Shown here one piece after another: positions 1 through 5,709 of a stretch of 6,207 bases of DNA (position 1 is its first letter; each line of letters starts with the position of its first letter). Below the pieces are notes generated by a model, which did no database searches, was not told the origin of the DNA, and worked only from the letters and a program-made list of their open reading frames with translations. Source of the stretch: Acidobacteriota bacterium (GTDB taxonomy: Bacteria; Actinomycetota; Actinomycetes; Actinomycetales; Micrococcaceae); NCBI GenBank assembly GCA_019352125.1, contig JABBNV010000099.1, forward strand, positions 887 through 7,093. Reading direction: 5' to 3'. The position numbers and the translations under genes were made by a program.

Positions 1-1668
1 ATCGACCTGCAGCGCATTGTGGGAGTGGACAGCCTGGGCGCAGTGATCCTGACATTGATCCCGGCACTGCTGCTGCTATTGATTGCAGAAGGGCTGCGGA
101 GAGGCCGCCGGTTGGCCTACATCCTGGGCATTATTGTGCACAGCTATATTGCCATTGTGGCCGCTGAGGCACTGGCTGCAGGGTTGGCGGATCCGGATAT
201 TTCGGTGGACCCGGACCTCATCGGCTTTGTTCTGCTGTTCATTTTGCCAGCCGTCGTTGTACCGCTGGGCATCGTGATCCTGCTCTTCGTGTATCGCCGA
301 AAGTTTCAGGTGAACGCGGGACGCGAAAATGCGCGAACGCTGTGGCGATCCAGCCTCACAGCCGCTGGCTCCGTCGTCGCCCTTTATAGCGTTTTGTGGC
401 TGCTCGAGGGAAACTACCGAACGGCTGGCATAGCCGAGCTCCTTGGCCAATGGATTCACTTGCTGGTTCCGTTCCCCATGCCGTTTGACGTGAATCTCCC
501 GCAGGGCCTCTTCAGCAATATGGTCTACGGATTTGGTGGGTCCGTCATCTGGCTACTCATGCTGGGGCTGCTGTTTAAGAACTTCCGTCGATACCACCGC
601 ACCGGCGGTGGAAACGGTGCGGATATTGACCGGGCCCGTGCGCTACTTCGCATGGGTGGCGGATCCCTGGGCTGGATGGCGCTCTGGGAAAACAACATCT
701 ATTGGTTTAGCCAAGATGGCAATGCCGCCGTGGCGTACCAAGTCCACAACGGCGTGGCCCTGAGCATTGGCGGACCGTTCGGTGATCCTTCCAGTACCTC
801 AGGGGCAGCCATTGAGTTTGTACGGTACTGCACAGAACACGGGCTAACACCTTGCTTCTATTCCGCCACCGAAGCAGTGGGCGCAGCTGTGTCCACCCTG
901 GGATTCCGCTCTCTGGAAGTAGCTGAAGAGACCTTACTGAATGTGCGAACCATGAGTTTCAAGGGCAAGGCGTGGCAAAACGTCCGGACAGCGCTCAACC
1001 GGGCCCAGCGGCTTAACATCACGGATAGGTGGATGCCCTATAGCTCCATGACACCGCTGATTCGCGCCCAGCTGGCAGAAATCTCCGAAGAATGGGTGGC
1101 TGACAAATACCTCCCCGAGATGGGATTCACCCTAGGTGGCCTCGAAGAACTTAAGGACCCGGAGGTGATGTGCTGCGTTGCCATTGACGACGACGGGCTG
1201 GTGCACGGCGTGACCAGCTGGCTGCCCCAGTATGCTAACGGCCACGTAATTGGCTGGACCCTTGATTTCATGCGCCGTCGTGCCGGCGCGTTCAAGGGCG
1301 TCATGGAGTTTCTGATCGCTTCCGCCGTGACCCACTTCCGCGAGCAGGTCTCAGTAATTTCCCTCTCCGCCTCTCCCCTGGCCAGCCTGTCCACAGAGAC
1401 CCATGACACTGATCGAGGCAGCCTGGACCGCATGTTGACGGTATTGGCGCAGGCTGTTGAGCCCATGTACGGGATGAAGTCCCTAGCCGCCTTCAAATCG
1501 CGATTCCAGCCCGATCACCGGACCCTATACCTGTACTACCTGGATCCGCTGGCACTGCCGACCATTGGCTTGGCACTCACCAGTGCCTATCTGCCGGAAC
1601 TATCTACCCGTCAGAGCGCCTCAATTCTTCGCAGGATGACCTCACGGGAGAGCGCCCGGCAGGGCTAA
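1..1668 (+). CDS. MprF-like phosphatidylglycerol aminoacyltransferase, 5' end cut by the window
   Basis: Likely a membrane enzyme that transfers an amino acid from aminoacyl-tRNA to phosphatidylglycerol, lowering surface negative charge (MprF/LysX/AlaPGS family, DUF2156 domain). The frame is open to base 1, so the GTG at 19 is probably internal. Numbered from that GTG (549 residues), about five hydrophobic segments lie at 8-26, 33-55, 67-92, 111-129 and 170-187. A basic stretch follows, and then the cytoplasmic GNAT-like synthase domain at about 205-530. Family-like features are the block around S216-W229 and YWFS, the GGPFGD turn at 251-256, the basic K315-A329 segment with W319, R323 and NRA, and SLSASPLA at 448-455. 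The C-terminal FKSRF and YLYYLDPLA blocks also fit. The amino acid used (Lys or Ala) cannot be read from the sequence. Family assignment is firm; substrate is open. The stop lies inside a palindrome, and the next gene follows 42 bases later with its own promoter. Confidence 0.88.
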   Translation: MDLQRIVGVDSLGAVILTLIPALLLLLIAEGLRRGRRLAYILGIIVHSYIAIVAAEALAAGLADPDISVDPDLIGFVLLFILPAVVVPLGIVILLFVYRRKFQVNAGRENARTLWRSSLTAAGSVVALYSVLWLLEGNYRTAGIAELLGQWIHLLVPFPMPFDVNLPQGLFSNMVYGFGGSVIWLLMLGLLFKNFRRYHRTGGGNGADIDRARALLRMGGGSLGWMALWENNIYWFSQDGNAAVAYQVHNGVALSIGGPFGDPSSTSGAAIEFVRYCTEHGLTPCFYSATEAVGAAVSTLGFRSLEVAEETLLNVRTMSFKGKAWQNVRTALNRAQRLNITDRWMPYSSMTPLIRAQLAEISEEWVADKYLPEMGFTLGGLEELKDPEVMCCVAIDDDGLVHGVTSWLPQYANGHVIGWTLDFMRRRAGAFKGVMEFLIASAVTHFREQVSVISLSASPLASLSTETHDTDRGSLDRMLTVLAQAVEPMYGMKSLAAFKSRFQPDHRTLYLYYLDPLALPTIGLALTSAYLPELSTRQSASILRRMTSRESARQG

Positions 1669-1676
1669 TTAGCCCT
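1661..1676. repeat. 16-base perfect palindrome over the mprF-like stop codon
   Basis: AGGGCTAATTAGCCCT equals its own reverse complement, and the TAA stop at 1666-1668 is in its centre. As RNA it would fold into a 6-bp stem with an AATT loop. There is no T-run after it (AGGCCGCGC follows), so it is a poor intrinsic terminator by the usual rule. Its centre is at 1668.5, or about -42 relative to the predicted transcription start of the downstream gene at 1711, where an activator or repressor dimer could bind. Whether it is a terminator or an operator is inference. Confidence 0.5.
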
Positions 1677-1698
1677 AGGCCGCGCAAGAGTACGGGAC

Positions 1699-1711
1699 TA
1701 GAATCTTTGCA
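1699..1711 (+). promoter_or_regulatory. -10 element giving a leaderless mRNA for the orphan gene
   Basis: TAGAAT at 1699-1704 matches the actinobacterial TANNNT -10 pattern. Six bases (CTTTGC) separate it from the ATG at 1711, so the usual start distance puts +1 on the A of ATG. No Shine-Dalgarno-like purine run lies just upstream. No good -35 hexamer is visible, which is common in corynebacterial promoters. Confidence 0.6.
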
Positions 1712-2118
1712 TGCCGACGGATGGCAATAACCCCGTGGATTCACCCCTGTGGCACCGGTGCGATGCCACTATATTGCCGCTGTGGTGGGAGCGCCTCCGC
1801 GCGGGTTCCAGCTACGAATCCGCGCTGCTATACGCCGCCGGGCTGTTTACCGAAGACCGGCGCAGGCCCATCGCACAGTGGTGGAACGAAGCCCTGGATG
1901 CCGCGCTGTTGGTAGCTCCAGAGACAGGGCCGGAATGGCCCATTCAACGCTTCGGCATTTTTTACGCGCCGCCCGGAGCAGGATTCCACCGCGTCCATTC
2001 ACAACAGCATCAGTGGAACCCGCGCTCCCCGTTGGCACACCCCACCGAAGCCGAGGCATTTTCTGCCGCAATAGTGGCGGCGGAGGGCTTCTTGGCTGTT
2101 GAGATGGACTACGTGTGA
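1711..2118 (+). CDS. Small tryptophan-rich orphan protein (135 aa), function unknown
   Basis: I do not recognise this family. The gene looks real: it has a leaderless-type promoter exactly in front of its ATG, GC-rich third codon positions, and a strong hairpin about 70 bases after its stop. The protein is soluble-looking, with no signal peptide or membrane segment. It holds seven Trp in 135 residues (14, 25, 26, 57, 58, 76, 102), including two WW pairs in similar settings: LWWERLRAG at 24-32 and QWWNEALDA at 56-64, which could be an internal half-repeat. A His-rich stretch (H93, H96, H100, H110) lies towards the C-terminus, and the tail is acidic and Ala-rich. It lies between the MprF-like gene and the convergent tRNA-Asn. 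The 42-base gap and the own promoter argue against strict co-transcription with the MprF-like gene. It shows none of the motifs I would expect of a ribonuclease or a toxin. Confidence 0.7.
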   Translation: MPTDGNNPVDSPLWHRCDATILPLWWERLRAGSSYESALLYAAGLFTEDRRRPIAQWWNEALDAALLVAPETGPEWPIQRFGIFYAPPGAGFHRVHSQQHQWNPRSPLAHPTEAEAFSAAIVAAEGFLAVEMDYV

Positions 2119-2188
2119 ACGTGGGGTGCGGAGATTCAGCCGTCAGCCTGTGCAGCCATGCGCCGGTCTTGGAATCAGCCCGGACAGC

Positions 2189-2225
2189 AATGATCCCCGC
2201 ACTCGCTAGGAGTACGGGGATCATT
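2189..2225. terminator. Strong hairpin between convergent transcription units
   Basis: An 11-bp perfect stem (AATGATCCCCG at 2189-2199 with CGGGGATCATT at 2215-2225) is continued, after a C/A mismatch, by a 4-bp stem (ACTC at 2201-2204 with GAGT at 2210-2213) and a GCTAG loop. On the + strand TATG follows, so the T-run is short (ATTTAT). On the - strand the arm ends in ATT. It lies 70 bases after the orphan stop and 24 bases past the tRNA-Asn 3' end, as expected for a two-way terminator. The weak T-runs leave its efficiency uncertain. Confidence 0.75.
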
Positions 2226-2249
2226 TATGCCAACAAAACCGGCGGTGGG

Positions 2250-2322
2250 CTCCTCCTGCTGGACTTGAACCAGCAACCCTTCGATTAACAGTCGAATGCT
2301 CTGCCAATTGAGCTAAGGAGGA
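2250..2322 (-). tRNA. tRNA-Asn (anticodon GTT)
   Basis: All 73 positions fit a cloverleaf on the - strand. The acceptor stem is TCCTCCT/AGGAGGA with discriminator G73. The D arm is GCTC/GAGC with an AATTGGCA loop. The anticodon stem is TTCGA/TCGAA with loop CTGTTAA, so the anticodon GTT is at 2287-2289. The variable loop is GGGTT, and the T arm is GCTGG/CCAGC with loop TTCAAGT. The 3' CCA is not encoded; CCC follows G73, so CCA would be added after transcription. The gene follows dnaG by 51 bases on the same strand. Its product decodes AAC and AAU codons. Confidence 0.97.
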
Positions 2323-2336
2323 ATGAAGCAGGTACT

Positions 2337-2366
2337 AGCCTAACAAAGGAAAGCCCCGTGGGTGAA
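2337..2366 (-). promoter_or_regulatory. Possible tRNA-Asn promoter
   Basis: On the - strand, TAGGCT (2342-2337) could be a -10 element, with TTCACC (2366-2361) as a weak -35 box 18 bases upstream. A start around 2330 would leave an 8-base 5' leader on the tRNA. TAGGCT is the same hexamer that precedes dgt. The alternative is read-through from dnaG, as no convincing terminator lies between the two genes. Confidence 0.3.
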
Positions 2367-2373
2367 ATCGGCT

Positions 2374-4317
2374 CTACTGGTCTCCGCGCAGCTTGCGTCG
2401 ACTGATTTCTAGTTCCATTAATTCCCGCTGCAACTGCTGGTAAGCCACTGGCTCGGCCGCCGGGTCCATCCGCTGCAGGGCACCCATCTTCTCCGCCTTC
2501 CGGCGCGTAATCTGCATGCTGAACAGCCCCCGCATAATGTCCAGGCAGTACTTGGTGAGCGAGTCCTCGTTGCTGGCTGGCAGCGGCGTTACCGCCAATT
2601 CCGAGACCAAGGGCATCAGGGCCTCTGGCACTTCATCTCGGACCGCTTGGAACCATTGAGACGCCTTGACTCCACTAGACCCAACGGCCCGAATGGCCTC
2701 ATGAACAGCCTTGTACGCGGGCACAGCAAACTCAGCTTGGGTGAAGGTGAGCCAGTCCTCATCGCTGAGTCTGCCCGGTTCCTGCAGGGCTACCTCCAGC
2801 GCTTGGCGTTCCAATTTCACCACGGGGTCACGCTGATCGGGGCGTGCGAATCCGGCCCCCGCCGTCGGCTGAGAGTTCGACGGCGGTGCATCGTTGCGTT
2901 GCCCCATCGAGTTTCCTTGGTTCGGCCTGCCGCTATTTGAGTCGCGGGAAGAACTCGCGGCCTCCGCTGGTGCAGTGGCCGTGCCGCCGCGCTTCAGCAC
3001 AGCATTGACGGCCCGGAGCACCTCGTTGGGGTCCGCGATGCCCAACCAGCCTGCCAGTTCTTGGCAATACCCACCGCGGGTGGAACCGTCGCGGATGGCA
3101 GCCACTACCGGAGCAGAGGCGCGCAAAGCTTGAACACGCCCCTCCACAGTGCTCAGATCAAAGCGATCCAGCGTGGACCGAATAGCGAATTCAAACAGCG
3201 GGCGGCGAGAACGAATCAAACTGTGCACGGCCTCGTCACCCTTGCGCTGACGTAGCTCGCACGGGTCAGCGCCACTGGGTTCAACAGCAACAAAAGTCTG
3301 CGAAATAAAGCGTTGATCCTGTTCGAAGGCCCGCAAGGCCGCCTTCTGACCTGCCGCGTCGCCGTCGAACGTGAAGACTACTTCGCCGCCCGTTCCATCA
3401 TCGGAGAGCAGCCGGCGAGAAACGGTGATGTGGTCAGCGCCGAACGCCGTTCCGCAGGTGGCCACCGCAGTATCTACGCCAGCAAGATGGCATGCCATCA
3501 CGTCCGTATACCCCTCAACCACCACCAGCTGGCGCTTCTTCGCGATGTTGCGCTTGGCTAGATCGATGCCGTAGAGCACCTGAGATTTCTTGTACAGAAT
3601 GGTCTCGGGGGTATTGAGGTATTTGGGACCCTGATCCTCTTCAAATAGTTTGCGCGCACCGAAGCCGATCGTATCCCCTGAGATGTCCCGGATGGGCCAA
3701 ATAAGCCGGCCACGGAAACGATCGTAGATGCCGCGCTGCCCCTCGGAGAACATGCCCGTTTGCTTGAGTTCTTCGGTGGTGAAGCCCTTGCCGGTGAGGT
3801 GCTTGAGCAGGGAATCCCAGCCCTTCGGGGCGAACCCCACACCAAAATGCTCCGCCGCGCCGCGGTCAAAGCCCCGCTCAGACAAAAATGCTCTGCCTAC
3901 GGCCGCACCCGGGCTGAGGAGCTGATCGCGGAAGAATTCTGCGGCAATCTTGTGAGCGTCCAGGAGGCGCTGCCGTTTGCCCACGTCTTCGCGCCGGGGG
4001 CCGGAGCCGCCGTCCTCATAGTGCAGCTCGAAGCCAATCCGAGCGGCAAGTTTTTCAACGGTTTCACTAAACGTGCTGTGGTCCAGCTTCATCACGAAGC
4101 TGATCACGTCCCCGCCCTCGCCGCAGCCAAAGCAGTGGTAGGTTCCCATGCCGGGGCGGACGTGAAACGACGGGCTGCGCTCATCATGGAATGGGCAGAG
4201 ACCCTTGAACGAGCCAATCCCGGCAGATTTCAGGGTGACGTAGGAGTCAACCACTTCCTTGATGTCTGTGCGCGAACGGACTTCATCAATGTCTTCTCTT
4301 TTGATTAGTCCAGCCAC
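2374..4317 (-). CDS. dnaG: DNA primase DnaG
   Basis: Makes the short RNA primers for lagging-strand and origin DNA synthesis, working with the replicative helicase DnaB. Of normal length at 647 residues. The N-terminal CHC2 zinc-binding domain has C41, H44, C62 and C65, with the typical CPFH and YHCFGCG motifs. The catalytic core follows, including RGRLIWPI at 203-209 and the basic GFGARK and KYLNT motifs near 218-236. The TOPRIM fold carries the metal-binding acidic residues E268 (VVEGYTD), D318 and D320 (FDGDAAG), and D351 in GADPCE. A low-complexity Asn/Gln/Ser/Pro linker at about 443-497 leads to the C-terminal helicase-binding domain. The GTG start at 4317 is supported by MAGLIKREDIDEVRSRTDI, a classic primase N-terminus, and by a -10 element six bases upstream. 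It lies 24 bases after dgt, a pairing conserved in many actinobacteria. Confidence 0.98.
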   Translation of the reverse strand: MAGLIKREDIDEVRSRTDIKEVVDSYVTLKSAGIGSFKGLCPFHDERSPSFHVRPGMGTYHCFGCGEGGDVISFVMKLDHSTFSETVEKLAARIGFELHYEDGGSGPRREDVGKRQRLLDAHKIAAEFFRDQLLSPGAAVGRAFLSERGFDRGAAEHFGVGFAPKGWDSLLKHLTGKGFTTEELKQTGMFSEGQRGIYDRFRGRLIWPIRDISGDTIGFGARKLFEEDQGPKYLNTPETILYKKSQVLYGIDLAKRNIAKKRQLVVVEGYTDVMACHLAGVDTAVATCGTAFGADHITVSRRLLSDDGTGGEVVFTFDGDAAGQKAALRAFEQDQRFISQTFVAVEPSGADPCELRQRKGDEAVHSLIRSRRPLFEFAIRSTLDRFDLSTVEGRVQALRASAPVVAAIRDGSTRGGYCQELAGWLGIADPNEVLRAVNAVLKRGGTATAPAEAASSSRDSNSGRPNQGNSMGQRNDAPPSNSQPTAGAGFARPDQRDPVVKLERQALEVALQEPGRLSDEDWLTFTQAEFAVPAYKAVHEAIRAVGSSGVKASQWFQAVRDEVPEALMPLVSELAVTPLPASNEDSLTKYCLDIMRGLFSMQITRRKAEKMGALQRMDPAAEPVAYQQLQRELMELEISRRKLRGDQ

Positions 4318-4329
4318 AAAATCAGTTTA
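4318..4329 (-). promoter_or_regulatory. -10 element giving a leaderless dnaG mRNA
   Basis: On the - strand, TAAACT (4329-4324) is followed by exactly six bases (GATTTT) and then the GTG start of dnaG. No Shine-Dalgarno sequence lies in the gap. TTGCTC at 4350-4345, inside the end of dgt, might be a -35 box, but its 15-base spacing is short. The whole dgt-dnaG gap is only 24 bases, so this promoter occupies most of it. dnaG could also be read from upstream transcripts. Confidence 0.6.
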
Positions 4330-4341
4330 CGGGACGCTGGC

Positions 4342-5622
4342 CTAGAGCAATGTTCGGCGGCTGCCAACTAGCCTTTCATTCAACGCTAGCGCGGACCCAT
4401 CAGTGAGCGAAGCAATCTGATCAACCACCACCCGCAGGCGGGCGCCGTCGTCCTCCGCGGCGCGCCAATCAGCGGCAAACATCGTCTCCAGGTGCGCGTC
4501 GCCAGTGGCGCTCAGCACAGATACCAGCGAGTGCAACACCTCCTGCTGACGCTGATAGATAGGCTGCCGATGATCCGTGGTCATCACAAACGTGGTGGCC
4601 AACCCCTTCATTACCGCAATTTCTGCAATGGTCTCTTCCGGCACCACCACATTCGCCGCGTACCGGGTCAGGGCCTCCGGCCCGTAGATGTCCCGAGTTG
4701 CCCGTAGTGCACTCTGGCAGAACCTACCAATGAGCTGACTGGTCATGTTCTTCAGGGCCGCCATGGATGCGCGGCTTCCATCAGCATGCCGCACCCACAC
4801 TTGGGTGGCCTCCAGCCGCTTGAGGGCCGCATCGATGGCTGCCGTGTCCGTATGCGGCAGATACCACTGCTGCGTGTAGCCGACTACCCTGCTGCGCTGA
4901 TCTGGCACGTCCAACCACTTAAGCTGGACGTGGCCGGCCACAATTGCGTCCTCCACATCATGGACTGAATAAGAAATATCGTCCGCCAGGTCCATCACCT
5001 GGGCTTCCACGCACGATCTCCCCACTGGTGCGTCCCGGCGGAGCCACTCAAAGACGGGAAGGTCATCCGTGTAGGCGCCAAACTTGCTGGTTCGCTCCCC
5101 ATGAAGCACTGGCGCGTCCACGGCGGACCACGGGTATTTGCAGGAGGCATCCAGGCTGGCGCGGGAGAGGTTGAGGCCTGCAGGCGTGCCGTCCGGGGCC
5201 ACCACCTTGGGTTCCAACCGTGTCAGTAGCCGTAGCGTTTGCGCATTTCCCTCAAAGCCGCCGATGTCATGGGTGAGCTCATTGAGCGCAGATTCTCCGT
5301 TGTGGCCGAACGGCGGGTGGCCCAGATCGTGGGCCAGACAAGCCGTGTCGACGACGTCGGGATCGCACCCGAGTGCGTGGCCCAACTCCCGGCCAATTTG
5401 AGCCACCTCAAGGCTGTGCGTCAGACGGGTCCGCACAAAATCGTCCGTGTTCGGTGCCACTACCTGCGTCTTGGCTCCCAGTCTGCGGAGGGCCGATGAA
5501 TGCAGGACTCTGGCCCGGTCACGCTCAAACTGGGTGCGGTAACTGCTCTTGGGCGCTTCTTTAACCCAGCGTTCCTGATCCTCGGGTCCGTAGCTGCCGC
5601 GCAGTTCGTTTGATGTTGACAC
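4342..5622 (-). CDS. dgt: Deoxyguanosinetriphosphate triphosphohydrolase-like protein (dGTPase)
   Basis: An HD-superfamily phosphohydrolase that splits dNTPs, classically dGTP, to deoxynucleoside and triphosphate, so it trims the dNTP pool. Length (426 residues) fits the family. The HD metal-binding set is visible: H69 in RTRLTHSLEVAQIGR, H98-D99 in LAHDLGHPPFGHNGE (with H102 and H107), and an Asp around D215 in LADDISYSVHDVED. The N-terminal FERDRARVLHSSALRRL and KTQV motifs (32-54) are typical of this family. Substrate range cannot be read from the sequence; several relatives act on other dNTPs or need a dNTP activator. The GTG start at 5622 is preferred because a -10 element sits six bases upstream; it gives a short family-like N-terminus. 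It lies between dus (87-base gap) and dnaG (24-base gap), linking it to replication. Confidence 0.95.
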   Translation of the reverse strand: MSTSNELRGSYGPEDQERWVKEAPKSSYRTQFERDRARVLHSSALRRLGAKTQVVAPNTDDFVRTRLTHSLEVAQIGRELGHALGCDPDVVDTACLAHDLGHPPFGHNGESALNELTHDIGGFEGNAQTLRLLTRLEPKVVAPDGTPAGLNLSRASLDASCKYPWSAVDAPVLHGERTSKFGAYTDDLPVFEWLRRDAPVGRSCVEAQVMDLADDISYSVHDVEDAIVAGHVQLKWLDVPDQRSRVVGYTQQWYLPHTDTAAIDAALKRLEATQVWVRHADGSRASMAALKNMTSQLIGRFCQSALRATRDIYGPEALTRYAANVVVPEETIAEIAVMKGLATTFVMTTDHRQPIYQRQQEVLHSLVSVLSATGDAHLETMFAADWRAAEDDGARLRVVVDQIASLTDGSALALNERLVGSRRTLL

Positions 5623-5634
5623 ACTGAAAGCCTA
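5623..5634 (-). promoter_or_regulatory. -10 element giving a probably leaderless dgt mRNA
   Basis: On the - strand, TAGGCT (5634-5629) is followed by six bases (TTCAGT) and then the GTG start of dgt, which puts the expected transcription start at the start codon. The alternative reading is that the AGG within this hexamer, eight bases before GTG, is a weak ribosome binding site of a longer message from dus. No clear -35 box is visible. Confidence 0.5.
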
Positions 5635-5637
5635 GGC

Positions 5638-5651
5638 CACTGGGGCCAGTG
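5638..5651. repeat. Inverted repeat directly upstream of the dgt -10 element
   Basis: CACTGG (5638-5643) and CCAGTG (5646-5651) are perfect inverted arms around GG. Beyond one C/C mismatch, two more pairs (GG at 5635-5636 with CC at 5653-5654) extend the dyad. It fills the region between the dgt -10 hexamer and the expected -35 position, where a repressor would block polymerase. As RNA it would form CACTG-GGGC-CAGTG and might slow read-through from dus. No T-run follows immediately. Confidence 0.4.
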
Positions 5652-5662
5652 CCCGCACACGG

Positions 5663-5676
5663 TGTCTCGGCAGACA
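5663..5676. repeat. Small hairpin after dus
   Basis: TGTCT (5663-5667) and AGACA (5672-5676) pair as a 5-bp stem around a CGGC loop. It lies 33 bases beyond the dus stop in the direction of dus transcription and has no T-run, so it is at best a weak terminator or RNA-end stabiliser. It could also be a chance stem. Confidence 0.3.
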
Positions 5677-5709
5677 GGGGTCTCGACGGGGCTCGACCAC
5701 CGGGTGGGG

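Noticed and set aside
1038..1496. - strand open frame (152 codons) opposite the MprF-like synthase domain
   Set aside because: It overlaps conserved coding sequence for its whole length and has a low-complexity, motif-free translation.
1721..2102. Alternative + strand frames inside the orphan gene
   Set aside because: Their translations are biased towards Arg, Pro, Cys and Trp, and neither start has a promoter or ribosome binding site comparable to the ATG at 1711.
1847..2224. - strand open frame (125 codons) across the orphan gene and the hairpin
   Set aside because: It begins inside the terminator-like hairpin and has a Pro/Arg/Ser-rich translation. The + strand frame has the promoter and better codon use, although with an unknown protein some doubt remains.
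2351..2376. Possible dnaG terminator (AGCC ... GGCT followed by TTTCCTTT on the - strand)
   Set aside because: The stem is only four base pairs with a loop of about 14, too weak to call.
3760..4308. Long + strand open frame (182 codons) opposite the start of dnaG
   Set aside because: It is antisense to the zinc-finger and core domains of an intact DnaG, shows no recognisable motif, and high-GC coding DNA often leaves such frames open.
4533..4550. Short match (cctcctgctg) in dgt to the tRNA-Asn 3' end as a possible attachment-site duplicate
   Set aside because: Only about ten bases match, the site lies inside an intact conserved gene, and no integrase is nearby, so chance is the simplest explanation.
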